In this document: positions 1 through 8,126 of the stretch, one piece after another | Position numbering within the stretch: the stretch's first letter is position 1 | How the letters are laid out: the number at the start of each line of letters is the position of its first letter | Position numbers and translations under genes: made by a program | NCBI RefSeq assembly: GCF_040581415.1 | Contig: NZ_CP114014.1 | Coordinates: 1,054,001-1,118,000, forward strand | Reading direction: 5' to 3' | DNA length: 64,000 nt | Origin: Paraconexibacter sp040581415 | Lineage (GTDB): Bacteria > Actinomycetota > Thermoleophilia > Solirubrobacterales > Solirubrobacteraceae | Notes under the pieces: model-generated | Databases searched by the model: none | Seen by the model: only the letters and a program-made list of their open reading frames with translations | What the model was told of the DNA's origin: nothing

Positions 1-194
1 GGCTGGTGGCGATCACGGCGGGCGGCGTCTGGTGGACGGTCGTCGGACCGATCGTGATGACGGTGCTGCTCGTGCGCGTCTCGGGCGCGGGGCTGCTCGA
101 GAAGGACATCGGCACGCGGCGCCCGGGTTACGCGGACTACATCGCGCGCACCAGCGGGTTCATCCCGCTGCCGCCCCGCAAGGCGCAGGCGTGA
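1..194 (+). CDS. DUF1295 family membrane protein, C-terminal fragment
   Basis: This is the 3' end of a gene that begins left of the window; the frame is open from base 3 to the TGA at 192-194. The 60-odd visible residues contain a hydrophobic helix (GGVWWTVVGPIVMTVLLVRV) followed by LLEKD and RRPGYADY and a proline-rich tail (SGFIPLPPRK). That ending is typical of DUF1295 proteins, the steroid 5-alpha-reductase-like family of integral membrane proteins. The stop overlaps the GTG start of the next gene (GTGA), so the two are probably translated from one message. The start and substrate cannot be judged from the fragment. Confidence 0.75.
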   Translation, partial: LVAITAGGVWWTVVGPIVMTVLLVRVSGAGLLEKDIGTRRPGYADYIARTSGFIPLPPRKAQA

Positions 195-1108
195 CGGTGC
201 CGGCCCCGGGTCCGCGGCGCGGTCGCTCGAACGAGCAGCGGGTCGACGTCGGGCGCGGGATCAGCCTCTGCTACGAGGAGCTCGGTACGCCGGACGGGCC
301 CCTGGTGGTCCTCGTCATGGGCCTCGGCCTGGACCTCTGCTGGTGGCGCGACGACTTCTGCGCGGACCTCGGCGCGCGCGGATTTCGCGTCGTCCGCTTC
401 GACAACCGCGACGTCGGGCGCTCGACGGCCTGTCGGGGACCGGGGGTGTCCGCGCTCGGGTTCCTGCGACGCCGGGCGACGCCGACGTACACGCTCGGGG
501 ACATGGCGGACGACGTCGCGGTCCTGATCGCGTCCCTCGACACGTCCGGCGCGCACGTGGTGGGCGTATCGCTCGGGTCGTTCATCGCGCAGGAGGTGGC
601 GATCCGCCATCCCGGGCTGACGCGCTCGGTCGTCTCGATCATGGGCCGGCCGGGGGACGGGCGCACCGGCAAGGTGTCCCGCCGCATGATCCCCGAGTTC
701 CTGCGCTCCGGCCCCCGTGATCAGGCGGGTGCGATCGAGCACCTCGTGCGGTCCTTCCACCGGATCGGCTCGCGCGACCGCACCGAGGCCGACGACGAGG
801 ACGTCCGTGTCGTCATGCGCCGGAGCTTCGCCCGCGAGGAGGGCGACGGCACGGGGTCCGGCCGGCAGCTCGCCGCGATCCTCGCCGAACGCGACCGGAC
901 GGCCGACCTCGGCGGGCTGACGATGCCGGCGCTCGTCGTCCACGGCCTGCACGACCGGGTCGTCCTGCCGAGCGGTGGCCGCGCGACGGCGGCGGCGATC
1001 CCGGGCGCCGAGCTGCTCGAGATCCCGCGCATGGGCCACGACCTCGCGCGCTGGACGTGGCCGGCGGTGCTCGATGGCATCGAGCGGACGGCGCGCCGAG
1101 CCGCCTGA
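191..1108 (+). CDS. alpha/beta hydrolase
   Basis: This 305-residue cytoplasmic alpha/beta-hydrolase-fold enzyme probably hydrolyses an ester or related small molecule. The nucleophile elbow GVSLG places Ser near residue 127; the acid is likely Asp in HGLHDRV near 255 and the base His in MGHD near 283. An oxyanion-side segment VMGLGLDLCWW lies near 42-52. I chose the GTG at 191 because it overlaps the upstream stop in a GTGA coupling; extending further runs into Arg-rich sequence of the other gene's frame. It looks co-transcribed with the DUF1295 gene. Substrate is unknown. Confidence 0.85.
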   Translation: MTVPAPGPRRGRSNEQRVDVGRGISLCYEELGTPDGPLVVLVMGLGLDLCWWRDDFCADLGARGFRVVRFDNRDVGRSTACRGPGVSALGFLRRRATPTYTLGDMADDVAVLIASLDTSGAHVVGVSLGSFIAQEVAIRHPGLTRSVVSIMGRPGDGRTGKVSRRMIPEFLRSGPRDQAGAIEHLVRSFHRIGSRDRTEADDEDVRVVMRRSFAREEGDGTGSGRQLAAILAERDRTADLGGLTMPALVVHGLHDRVVLPSGGRATAAAIPGAELLEIPRMGHDLARWTWPAVLDGIERTARRAA

Positions 1109-1117
1109 CCGACTGAG

Positions 1118-2167
1118 TCAGGCGGGGCGCTTGCCCAGCAGGTAGTGGCTGACCAGCCAGGCGTCGCCGCCCTTGTAGCGCCAGATCTCGTCCGTCGACA
1201 GCAGGAACAGCCGCCAGCCACCGAGCAGGACGCGCGCCTGCTGCAGCGTCCGGCCCTGGGACTGCAGCAGCGCCAGGGCCTCGTCGGCGCGGGCGTCCAG
1301 CTGCGCGAGCCAGGCGACCAGCGTCTTGGCGTAGTGCGTGCCGTTGACGACCCAGCGGTCCTCCAGCTGCAGGTCCCGCTGGAAGCGGGTCATGAGGTCG
1401 TGCGAGGGCATCAGGCCGGCGGTGAAGAAGCGCTCCGCCGCCCACGTGGACTCGAAGAGGTACGGCAGCGTGCGGTGGCTGAAGACGTGCACGAAGAGCT
1501 TGCCGTCGTCCGTCAGCCAGGTGGAGACGCGGCGGATGAGCTCCTCCCAGTTGCGCATGTGCTCGAACATCTCGATCGACATGACGCGGTCGAAGGTCCC
1601 GGCGTCGGCCGGCGCGAAGTCGTTGACGTCGGCCGTGACGATCGTGAGGTTGGTGAAGCCCTTCGCGCGCGCGATCGCCTCGATGTGCTCCCGCTGGCCG
1701 TGCGAGTTGGAGACGCCCGTGATCTGCGCCGCCGGGTACTTCTCCGCGAGCCACAGGGAGAGCGAGCCCCAGCCGCAGCCGAGGTCCAGCACCCGCATCC
1801 CGTCCTCGATCCCCGCCCGGCGGCAGCTGAGGTCGAGCATCGTCTCCTCGGCCTGGGCGAGGGTGCTCGTCCCGTCCTCCCAGAGGCAGCCGGAGTACTT
1901 GCGGCGCGGCCCGAGCACGATCCCCAGGAACTCCGCCGGCAGCTCGTAGTGCTGCTCGTTGGCCTTCTCGGGGACCTCGGCGATGGGGCCGCTCGTCATC
2001 CGCGTAAGCAGCGCCTTCAGCCGCGCCTCCTGGGCCTCGATCCCGCCACGGGACTCGTGCCGCTCGCGCCAGTGGGCGCCGTACTTCGAACCGAGCCGGA
2101 GCGCGGCGTCGGGGACGATCCCGCGGCCGAGTCCGGCGTCGAGGAGGCGGTAGCGAAGGGCGCTCAT
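1118..2167 (-). CDS. cyclopropane-fatty-acyl-phospholipid synthase-like SAM methyltransferase
   Basis: This 349-residue class I methyltransferase is of the cyclopropane fatty acid / mycolic acid methyltransferase group. The SAM motif VLDLGCGWG lies near 127-135, preceded by HYELPAEF and KYSGCLW, the segments that contact lipid and SAM in this family. SIEMFEHM (motif after the beta-4 strand) also fits. Known members methylenate unsaturated acyl chains of membrane phospholipids; these in-frame features do not separate cyclopropanation from other lipid methylation. The ATG at 2167 gives the conserved-looking N-terminus; upstream sequence in frame is Arg/Ala-rich and overlaps the next gene. It ends 9 bp from the converging hydrolase. 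Confidence 0.85.
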   Translation of the reverse strand: MSALRYRLLDAGLGRGIVPDAALRLGSKYGAHWRERHESRGGIEAQEARLKALLTRMTSGPIAEVPEKANEQHYELPAEFLGIVLGPRRKYSGCLWEDGTSTLAQAEETMLDLSCRRAGIEDGMRVLDLGCGWGSLSLWLAEKYPAAQITGVSNSHGQREHIEAIARAKGFTNLTIVTADVNDFAPADAGTFDRVMSIEMFEHMRNWEELIRRVSTWLTDDGKLFVHVFSHRTLPYLFESTWAAERFFTAGLMPSHDLMTRFQRDLQLEDRWVVNGTHYAKTLVAWLAQLDARADEALALLQSQGRTLQQARVLLGGWRLFLLSTDEIWRYKGGDAWLVSHYLLGKRPA

Positions 2168-2201
2168 CGGGGACTGGATTCGTGCTGCGCCTGCTTGCGG
2201 A

Positions 2202-2642
2202 TCACCGCGGGCGCGGCTGCGGCGGGCCGTCGAAGCGGGGCAGACCGTCGTCGGCGTGGACCTCCCATGGGGCGGCGGCACCTGCGAACGAATGGAACTG
2301 GACCTGGAGGCCGGGGTCGTCGTCGAGCGCTCCCAGCCGCACGGACACCTCCGGCCCGTCGGGCCAGTCGCCGCCGAACAGGCTCGACCCGCACGTGCGG
2401 CAGAAGACCTTCGCCATGCCGCCGTCGTCCGGCCGCCAGACGGTCAGCAGGTCGGCGCCGCGGATGAGCTCGAAGCCCTCCCGCGGGACGCGGCCCTGGG
2501 CCGACGCGGCTGCCCCGGAGTGCTTGCGGCAGCGCGAGCAGTGACACAGGTTCGCGCGGCGGAACGGTGCGGTGACGGCGTACCGCACGCCGCCGCACAG
2601 GCAGCTGCCGTGAACGGGATCGACGGGGGACGGGTCAGGCAT
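2202..2642 (-). CDS. GFA family (Mss4-like zinc fold) protein
   Basis: This 146-residue protein has the zinc-binding pattern of the GFA family: CLCGG near 14-18, CHCSRCRKHSGA near 33-44 and CRTCGSSLF near 81-89. The family is named after glutathione-dependent formaldehyde-activating enzyme, but many members have no proven activity, and actinobacteria generally use mycothiol. It is therefore safest called a GFA-domain protein. Its start at 2642 is separated from the divergent peptidase start by 63 bp, which must hold both promoters. The 3' end lies 34 bp before the methyltransferase start, so the two may be one operon. Confidence 0.85.
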   Translation of the reverse strand: MPDPSPVDPVHGSCLCGGVRYAVTAPFRRANLCHCSRCRKHSGAAASAQGRVPREGFELIRGADLLTVWRPDDGGMAKVFCRTCGSSLFGGDWPDGPEVSVRLGALDDDPGLQVQFHSFAGAAAPWEVHADDGLPRFDGPPQPRPR

Positions 2643-2705
2643 GCGGTGAGTATCGCCCGTCCCGCGAGCGTCGCCCGGCGGGCCACGCGGCTACGGTCAG
2701 GGACG

Positions 2706-3974
2706 ATGCCGCACTACACCTCGCCCCTCGCCGAGTCGCTCGCCCCGGACCTGCTCGCGCGCCTGGACCGCTACGCCCGCGTCGCGACGCAGTCCGCCCG
2801 TGGAGACCATGCGCAGCAGGTGCCGTCCACCCCCGGCCAGCTCGACCTCGCGCGGCTGCTGGCGGACGAGCTGCTGGCGATCGGGCTGGGCGACGCCGCG
2901 GTCGACGGCAACGGGTACGTCACCGCGACGCTGCCGGCGAGCGGCGGCGGGGGCGACGAGGTCGTCGTCGGCCTGATCGCCCACGTCGACACCAGTCCCG
3001 ACGCTCCGGGCGACGGTGTCGTCCCGATCGTGCACCGCGAATACGACGGTGGCGTCATCACGCTGCCGAAGGGCGGCACGACGCTCGACCCCGCGACGGA
3101 GCGCGAGCTGGGTGCCAAGGCCGGCCACGACATCGTCACCGCGTCCGGCGACACCCTGCTCGGCGCCGACGACAAGGCCGGGGTCGCCGAGATCATGGCC
3201 GCGGTCGCCCACCTGCAGGCCCACCCGGAGCTCCCGCGGCCGACGCTGCGGATCTGCTTCACGCCCGACGAGGAGATCGGGCACGGCGCCGCGCTCCTGG
3301 ACGTGGAGACGTTCGGCGCCCGCTGCGCCTACACGCTGGACGGCTCGACGCTCGGCGAGGTCCAGGACGAGACGTTCAGCGCCCTGGAGGCGACGCTGAC
3401 CGTCACCGGCGTCGACGTGCACCCCGGCTGGGCGAAGGACGTCCTGGTCAACGCGGCGACGGTCGCCGCGCGCATCGTGGCGGCGCTCCCGGCGGAGCTG
3501 ACGCCGGAGCGGACGTCGGGCCGCGAGGGCTTCATCCACGTCTACGAGGTGGCGGGCGACTCGACCGTCACGACCGTCCGGGCGATCCTGCGCGACTTCG
3601 ACGACGAGCTGCTCGCCGGCCACGCGGAGCTGCTGCGGACGACCGCGCAGGCCGTCGTCGACGCGACCCCCGGCGCGCGGCTCACGGTCGACGTCCAGCC
3701 GCAGTACCCGAACATGCGCGCCCACCTGGAGCCGTTCCCGGAGATCGTCGACCACGTGATCGCCGCGATCCGCGCCGAGGGCCTCGAGCCCATCCGCGAG
3801 CCGATCCGGGGCGGGACCGACGGCTCGCAGCTCAGCGCGCGGGGCCTGCCGACGCCGAACATCTTCACGGGCGGCCACGCGTACCACTCGGTCCGCGAAT
3901 GGGCCTCGCTGCAGGATATGGCCGCGGCCGCCGCGGTGGTCGTCCACCTGGCGGGGGAGTGGGCGAGGCGGTAG
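2706..3974 (+). CDS. pepT: peptidase T (tripeptide aminopeptidase, M20 family)
   Basis: This 422-residue M20 metallopeptidase removes N-terminal residues from tripeptides in the cytoplasm. Di-zinc ligands and catalytic residues are visible: IAHVDTSPDAPG (His/Asp near 93-95), LLGADDKAGVAEI (bridging Asp near 155), TPDEEIGHG (Glu-Glu near 183), TLDGSTLGE, and the terminal GGHAYHSVREW His near 391. GGTDGSQLSARGLP is the usual PepT substrate segment. Length matches the family (about 410). ATG at 2706 follows a clean leader; upstream in-frame sequence belongs to the antisense of the GFA gene. Confidence 0.93.
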   Translation: MPHYTSPLAESLAPDLLARLDRYARVATQSARGDHAQQVPSTPGQLDLARLLADELLAIGLGDAAVDGNGYVTATLPASGGGGDEVVVGLIAHVDTSPDAPGDGVVPIVHREYDGGVITLPKGGTTLDPATERELGAKAGHDIVTASGDTLLGADDKAGVAEIMAAVAHLQAHPELPRPTLRICFTPDEEIGHGAALLDVETFGARCAYTLDGSTLGEVQDETFSALEATLTVTGVDVHPGWAKDVLVNAATVAARIVAALPAELTPERTSGREGFIHVYEVAGDSTVTTVRAILRDFDDELLAGHAELLRTTAQAVVDATPGARLTVDVQPQYPNMRAHLEPFPEIVDHVIAAIRAEGLEPIREPIRGGTDGSQLSARGLPTPNIFTGGHAYHSVREWASLQDMAAAAAVVVHLAGEWARR

Positions 3975-4020
3975 CCGGCGCGACTGCATTGCGCGGGAAA
4001 GGCGGTTGTGGTCGGGGGTC

Positions 4021-4079
4021 GGTGGCGCTGGCGCCGAGGACCTGGTGCTCGCGTGCTGGTGGCGCTGACGCCGAGGACC
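4021..4079. repeat. short direct repeat pair, 22-bp units
   Basis: The unit GGTGGCGCTGRCGCCGAGGA plus CC occurs at 4021-4042 and 4058-4079 with one mismatch (G/A) and a 37-bp period. Nothing nearby codes for protein. It may be slippage-derived. Confidence 0.75.
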
Positions 4080-4273
4080 GCCCCGGTCGCGGCGGCTGTG
4101 GGAACTGCGGGCTGCAGACGGTGGTATGCGCTGGGCGGTCGCGGCGGCCTGGGCGCGGGGCTGTGGGCGGGGTGGCCGGCTGTGCGAACCGCGGAGATCG
4201 GGGACCTTGTCCCTCAGCGCATGCCATGCATGCTTCAGCGCGCAAGGTCGGCTCCGCACCCGCGACATCGGGG

Positions 4274-4392
4274 TCCTCGGAGGATGTGACGGGGTTTGCC
4301 CCCCAAACCCTCCACGGGTCATGGCCGCGGCCGGGCGGCGGTGGTCCCTCGGAGGATTCGGCGGGGCATACCCCCCAAACCCTCCACGCGTC
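4274..4392. repeat. imperfect direct repeat pair, about 46-bp units
   Basis: Two copies, about 4274-4320 and 4345-4392, share CTCGGAGGAT at one end and CCCCCCAAACCCTCCACG then GTC at the other, with a variable middle; the period is about 72 bp. In the first copy the CCCCCC part pairs with an upstream GGGTTTG. Function is unknown; it may be a dispersed intergenic element of this genome. Confidence 0.75.
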
Positions 4393-4605
4393 CGGGCACG
4401 GTCGGGCGGCAGCGCCCCGCGGTCCGCGCACGCTCCGCACCCGCTTGGCTGCCACCGCGGCCCGCCCGCGGAGCCACGGCACACGCCGTCACCAAAGCCG
4501 GTCGCGCCGTCGTTGAGGCTGTTTGGCGTCCTACGAGAGTGCTCGCTTCTTCGCCGCAACCAGATCATCTGACTGCCCCGAAAGAGCGGACCGGCTCCGC
4601 GGACC

Positions 4606-5583
4606 TCAGGACGGTGACGGCGCCCGATCGGCCGGTGAAGGCAACCGGTCGCCGACGTCCTGCAGCAGCTCACGGCAGACCTCGATCAGCCGCGCCCGCA
4701 GCACCTGACCGCGCTCCGTGAACGCGCGTTGACGCGACACGTAGTCCGCGCGGCCGTCCGCCGTCTCGATCGCGACCGGCTCGAGGCCCAGGGCGCGCAG
4801 GTCGTAGGGCGACGCGCGCATGTCGAGCTCCCGCACCTCGCGCGCGAGCAGGAAGCAGTCGGCGGTCAGGTTCGACGGCGCCGCCGGCCCGAGCTTGTAG
4901 GCCCACTTGTAGAGGTCCATGGTCGCGTGCAGGCAGCCGGGCTGCTCGACGTCGACCTGGCCGGCGCGGTCCAGCGGCTGCTCGTTCAGGGGACGGGCGG
5001 CGTCCGTGAAGAAGCGGAACGCGTCGAAGTGCGTGCAGCGGACCCCGCTGCGCGCGACGACGGCGTCGGTGGCGTCTCGCCCGAGCCGCAGCGGCCAGCG
5101 CTCGTGACGCCGGTCGTCCGGCTGCGAGCGGTAGACCATCGCCCACTCGTGCAGGCCGAAGCACCCCAGGCGCGGGGCACGCCCGGCGGTCGCCTCGAGC
5201 AGCGCCAGGATCCGCGCGACGGCGTCGCCGCGGTCGGCCAGGTAGGCGTCGACGTCCAGCGTGACCCCGTCCTCCCCGGACGGTCCCGCGGCCGGGACGT
5301 GCCAGCGCCAGCCGAGCCGTTCGCGCAGCGCGTCGCCGCCCGGCCGCCGGCGATCGCCGCCGCGCACCGGCGCTGCGCCGTCGGCCAGCAGGACGACGCC
5401 GGCGCCCGGGTGCCAGCGCCGCAGCTGGGCCGGGCGCTGCGCGTAGTACGTGAAGAGGAAGTCCTCGACCGGGTGCGCGACCCGGTCCGCGGAGCGCGCG
5501 CGATGGCCGGCCGTCCAGGCGTCGACGCGCGCGGCGTGGTCCGCGGCGTCGGCCCGCCAGGACCGCTCCCTGCGGAAGATCAG
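4606..5583 (-). CDS. putative 3-methyladenine DNA glycosylase, probable CTG start
   Basis: The 325-residue product resembles the actinobacterial protein family annotated as 3-methyladenine DNA glycosylase, a base-excision repair enzyme. Segments include HPVEDFLFTYY (near 41-51), LRRWHPGAG, LGCFGLHEWAMVYR, DAFRFFT and CLHATMDLYKWAYKLGP. The only ATG/GTG/TTG start is a GTG at 5367, but the frame upstream is open, strongly biased to G/C at position three, and encodes the conserved N-terminal block, so the gene must begin earlier. The frame is closed by a TGA just upstream. The sole plausible start is CTG at 5581-5583, overlapping the SRPBCC gene's stop as CTGA. Function is by family recognition only. 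Confidence 0.7.
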   Translation of the reverse strand: MIFRRERSWRADAADHAARVDAWTAGHRARSADRVAHPVEDFLFTYYAQRPAQLRRWHPGAGVVLLADGAAPVRGGDRRRPGGDALRERLGWRWHVPAAGPSGEDGVTLDVDAYLADRGDAVARILALLEATAGRAPRLGCFGLHEWAMVYRSQPDDRRHERWPLRLGRDATDAVVARSGVRCTHFDAFRFFTDAARPLNEQPLDRAGQVDVEQPGCLHATMDLYKWAYKLGPAAPSNLTADCFLLAREVRELDMRASPYDLRALGLEPVAIETADGRADYVSRQRAFTERGQVLRARLIEVCRELLQDVGDRLPSPADRAPSPS

Positions 5584-6017
5584 GCCGCGGCCTTCGCCTC
5601 AGCGGTCTTCTTCACGCCGCTCGCGAGCTGGCCGACGACGCCGCGCATGACGCCAAGCAGCGGGTAGCGCAGCGGCAGCGCCGCGTCGAACGTCACGCGG
5701 TAGGTCATGTAGGTGCCGCCGGCCCGCTCCTCGAGGACGACGTCGCCACGGTGGTTCTTCACGGGGGCGCCGGAGATGATCCCGTAGGAGAAGTGGGTGG
5801 CCGGGTCGTAGCGGTAGATCTCCTCACGGAGCGCGGGTCCCGCACCGCTGATCTTGCGGACCGCACCGACGCCGTTGCGATCCGACGTCCCTTCCTTCTC
5901 GAGCGTGAACTTGACCGGGCCGGGCGTGAACGCGGTGGCGCCCTCGTGGTCGGTCAGCACGTCGAAGACGGTCTGGATCGGCGCGTTGATCTGCTTGGTG
6001 ATGAGGAATCCGGGCAT
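5580..6017 (-). CDS. SRPBCC (START-like) ligand-binding protein
   Basis: This 145-residue protein has the polyketide cyclase/START-like pattern: ITKQINAPIQTVFDVLTD at the N-terminus (beta-1 and helix), then EEIYRYDPATHFSYGIISG and YMTYRVTFDAALP, and a C-terminal helix ending GVKKTAEAKAAA. These proteins bind hydrophobic ligands in a helix-grip cavity. ATG at 6017 gives the usual short N-terminus; an earlier in-frame codon adds nine unrelated residues. Its TGA overlaps the apparent CTG start of the DNA glycosylase, which suggests translational coupling. No ligand can be inferred. Confidence 0.85.
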   Translation of the reverse strand: MPGFLITKQINAPIQTVFDVLTDHEGATAFTPGPVKFTLEKEGTSDRNGVGAVRKISGAGPALREEIYRYDPATHFSYGIISGAPVKNHRGDVVLEERAGGTYMTYRVTFDAALPLRYPLLGVMRGVVGQLASGVKKTAEAKAAA

Positions 6018-6075
6018 CGTGGGCCGCACACTACCTCGCAGGCCCACGCCGGCGACGTCCGCCGAACTGGCGCGT

Positions 6076-7137
6076 TCAGATGATGCCGACGATCGCCGCG
6101 CAGTCCCAGTTGCGCGCGCCGCGGCCGTTGTCCCAGAGCTTGGCCGCCAGACGGTCCTGCTCGGCCTTGGAGGCCATGTAGGCCTGCGGCGTCGAGCCGC
6201 CGAGGCCCTTCCAGGTCGAGACGATGAACTGGTAGTAGCCCGACGCGGTGGCCCAGTTGGGGCCGACGTTGCGGCCGCCCGACTCGCACTGGACGATCGC
6301 CCACGGGATCGCCCACGGACCGCCGGGGCCGACCTTCGAGACCTGTGCCTTGAGCGCCGCCTTCTCCTGTTCGGCCAGGACCTTGGTCAGGCGGGACTGC
6401 GCGCTCTTGCGGTTCGCACGGCTCGCGTTCAGCGCCGCCAGCCGCGTGCTGCGCGCCTCGGCGAACGCCTGCCGGCGGGCCTGGAGACCGGCGTTGATCT
6501 GGGCCAGGCTGTCGCGGCGCTCGCGGACGGCGGCCTCCGCGGCACGGCGGCCGGGCAGGAGCTTGGTGTAGGTGCGGCGCTCGCCCAGCGCCTCCGTCTT
6601 CGCGCTGCGGACCTCCCCGAGCAGGTCGGCGTCGCGGTTCTGCACGCGGCGCAGGAACTCGAGGCGCTCCATCAGCGCCGAGAAGTCCTGCGCTCGCAGC
6701 ACCACGTCGGTCCAGTCGAGCTGGCCCGCCTCGTAGCGCGAGCGCAGCACGGCGCTCAGCTTCTCGCGGACCTCCTTGAGGCGGTCGCGGAGGCGGACAT
6801 GACGCGCGCGGGCGGCGCGCAGCCGGGTCTCGGTGTCGTTCAGGCGGATCTCTGCGCGGGTGAGCTCGGACTCCGCTGCGTTCAGGCGACCCTGCAGCAG
6901 CGCGATCGCCCGGCCGGCCCGGACCTCGAGGACCTTCAGCCGCTGGGCGGCCTGGCCCAGCGTGGCCTCGCGGGCCTTGGACTGGTTGATCGCGGACCGC
7001 AGCTCGTCGGTCGTCGCGGCGCGCGCGGTCCCGCCGCCGTCGTTTCCGCCCGGCAGCACGGCGAACGCGACCAGGGCGGCGAGGACGAGCAGCCCCATGA
7101 GCAGCGGGCGGGTGATGGCGAGGCGGGCGGCAGGCAT
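6076..7137 (-). CDS. exported coiled-coil protein with Rpf/transglycosylase-like C-terminal domain
   Basis: This 353-residue protein is likely secreted and cuts peptidoglycan. A hydrophobic export segment (LLMGLLVLAALVAFAVLPGG) spans about 12-31. Residues 45-260 form long heptad-rich helices full of Glu, Arg and Ala, as in peptidoglycan hydrolases controlled by coiled coils. The last 85 residues carry IPWAIVQCESGGRN with the catalytic Glu, ASGYYQFIVSTW and a terminal Cys in NWDCAAIV, matching the resuscitation-promoting factor / transglycosylase-like fold. ATG at 7137 precedes the signal; the two Cys may form a disulfide. Regulation is not evident. Confidence 0.85.
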   Translation of the reverse strand: MPAARLAITRPLLMGLLVLAALVAFAVLPGGNDGGGTARAATTDELRSAINQSKAREATLGQAAQRLKVLEVRAGRAIALLQGRLNAAESELTRAEIRLNDTETRLRAARARHVRLRDRLKEVREKLSAVLRSRYEAGQLDWTDVVLRAQDFSALMERLEFLRRVQNRDADLLGEVRSAKTEALGERRTYTKLLPGRRAAEAAVRERRDSLAQINAGLQARRQAFAEARSTRLAALNASRANRKSAQSRLTKVLAEQEKAALKAQVSKVGPGGPWAIPWAIVQCESGGRNVGPNWATASGYYQFIVSTWKGLGGSTPQAYMASKAEQDRLAAKLWDNGRGARNWDCAAIVGII

Positions 7138-7240
7138 GCGGACGGCCACCGGTCGCCGGTGGCATCCCGTCACGGTAGGGCGGATCCGTCCGCGGGGCGA
7201 GGCCTGCAAGCGGCCGCCCGCGTGTGGCAGGCTCGCGCCC

Positions 7241-8050
7241 ATGCGCCATGCCCTGTTCCTCGCGCCGTTCGACGCGCTCAGCGAACCGGCCCTGCTGGTG
7301 GACCTCGCCGGACGGGCCGAGGCCGCCGGCTGGGACGGCTTCTTCCTCTGGGACCACATCACCTACCGCGATCCGGTGGTCGCGCTGGCGGACCCCTGGA
7401 TCGCGCTCGCGGCGGTCGCCCAGGCGACCGAGCGCCTGCGCCTGGGGCCGATGATCACGCCGCCCGCCCGTCGGCGACCGTGGAAGCTCGCGCGGGAGGT
7501 GACGACGCTCGACCGGCTGTCGGCCGGCCGCGTCACGCTCGGCCTGGGGCTGGGGTCGGACAACAGCAAGGAGCTGTCCGGCTACGGCGAGGAGCTCGAT
7601 GCGCGCCGCCGGGCGGGCATGCTCGAGGAGTCGCTGGATCTGCTCGAGCAGTGCTGGTCGGGTGCGCCCGTGCAGCTGGACGGCGAGCACTACACGGTCG
7701 ACACGAAGCCGTTCGCGCCCCGGCCGGTGCAGGACCCGCGTCCGCCGATCTGGCTCGCGTCGCGTGGCGAGGCGAAGCGTCCCCTGCGCCGGGCTGCGCG
7801 CTACGAGGGCTGGTTCCCGATCGAGCTCGCCGGCCCGGATGCGCTGCGGGCCGGGATCGAGGAGATCGCCGCGATCCGCGCCGCCGAGGGGCTGCCGCCG
7901 GCGTTCGACGTCGCCTGCACCACGGACGACCACGAGGACCACCGCCCCTGGGCGGCCGCGGGCGCCACGTGGTGGCTGCATGGCTTCGGCCTCACCCCGG
8001 ACCGGGCGGACGTGGAACGGACGATCGCAGCCGGCCCCCCGGACGACTGA
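7241..8050 (+). CDS. LLM class flavin/F420-dependent oxidoreductase
   Basis: This 269-residue protein has a luciferase-like monooxygenase (TIM-barrel) fold. Typical segments are AEAAGWDGFFLWDHI near 27-41, TERLRLGPMITP near 66-77, LDRLSAGRVTLGLGLGS near 91-107 and PPIWLASRGEAKR. Family members use FMNH2 or coenzyme F420; which one is not readable here, though actinobacterial relatives often use F420. It is shorter than usual (300-350). ATG at 7241 directly follows a 100-bp divergent gap with the muralytic gene. A strong hairpin follows the stop. Confidence 0.85.
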   Translation: MRHALFLAPFDALSEPALLVDLAGRAEAAGWDGFFLWDHITYRDPVVALADPWIALAAVAQATERLRLGPMITPPARRRPWKLAREVTTLDRLSAGRVTLGLGLGSDNSKELSGYGEELDARRRAGMLEESLDLLEQCWSGAPVQLDGEHYTVDTKPFAPRPVQDPRPPIWLASRGEAKRPLRRAARYEGWFPIELAGPDALRAGIEEIAAIRAAEGLPPAFDVACTTDDHEDHRPWAAAGATWWLHGFGLTPDRADVERTIAAGPPDD

Positions 8051-8064
8051 CGTCGCCGCCCCGG

Positions 8065-8115
8065 CGCCGAGACCCGTTCTCCATCACCCGGTCCGATGGA
8101 AGACGGGTCTCGGCG
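8065..8115. terminator. bidirectional intrinsic terminator hairpin
   Basis: A perfect 13-bp inverted repeat, CGCCGAGACCCGT (8065-8077) with ACGGGTCTCGGCG (8103-8115), lies between converging genes ending at 8050 and 8127. The loop is 25 nt. No long T-run follows, as is common in GC-rich actinobacteria. Confidence 0.7.
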
Positions 8116-8126
8116 TGCAGTGGGGG

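Larger units (their letters stand above)
3975..4605. other. 631-bp intergenic gap with two local repeat families
   Basis: No convincing gene is seen. Open frames here lack the third-position G/C bias seen in neighbours and are low complexity on the minus strand. The gap holds two internal direct-repeat pairs (4021-4079 and 4274-4392), a short inverted repeat GGGTTTG-ccccc-CAAACCC near 4302-4320, and a less GC-rich stretch near 4505-4590. The converging genes pepT and the DNA glycosylase both end into it, so it contains at least two transcription stops and could host a small RNA or decayed insertion. Confidence 0.6.

Noticed and set aside
4200..4480. Minus-strand peptide with repeated RGGFGG-like units in the repeat gap
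   Set aside because: The repetition is explained by the DNA direct repeats; no start, RBS or codon bias supports translation.
4606..5367. Shorter DNA glycosylase model starting at GTG 5367
   Set aside because: It would remove the conserved-looking HPVEDFLFTYY and LRRWHPGAG segments, which are in frame upstream and strongly coding.
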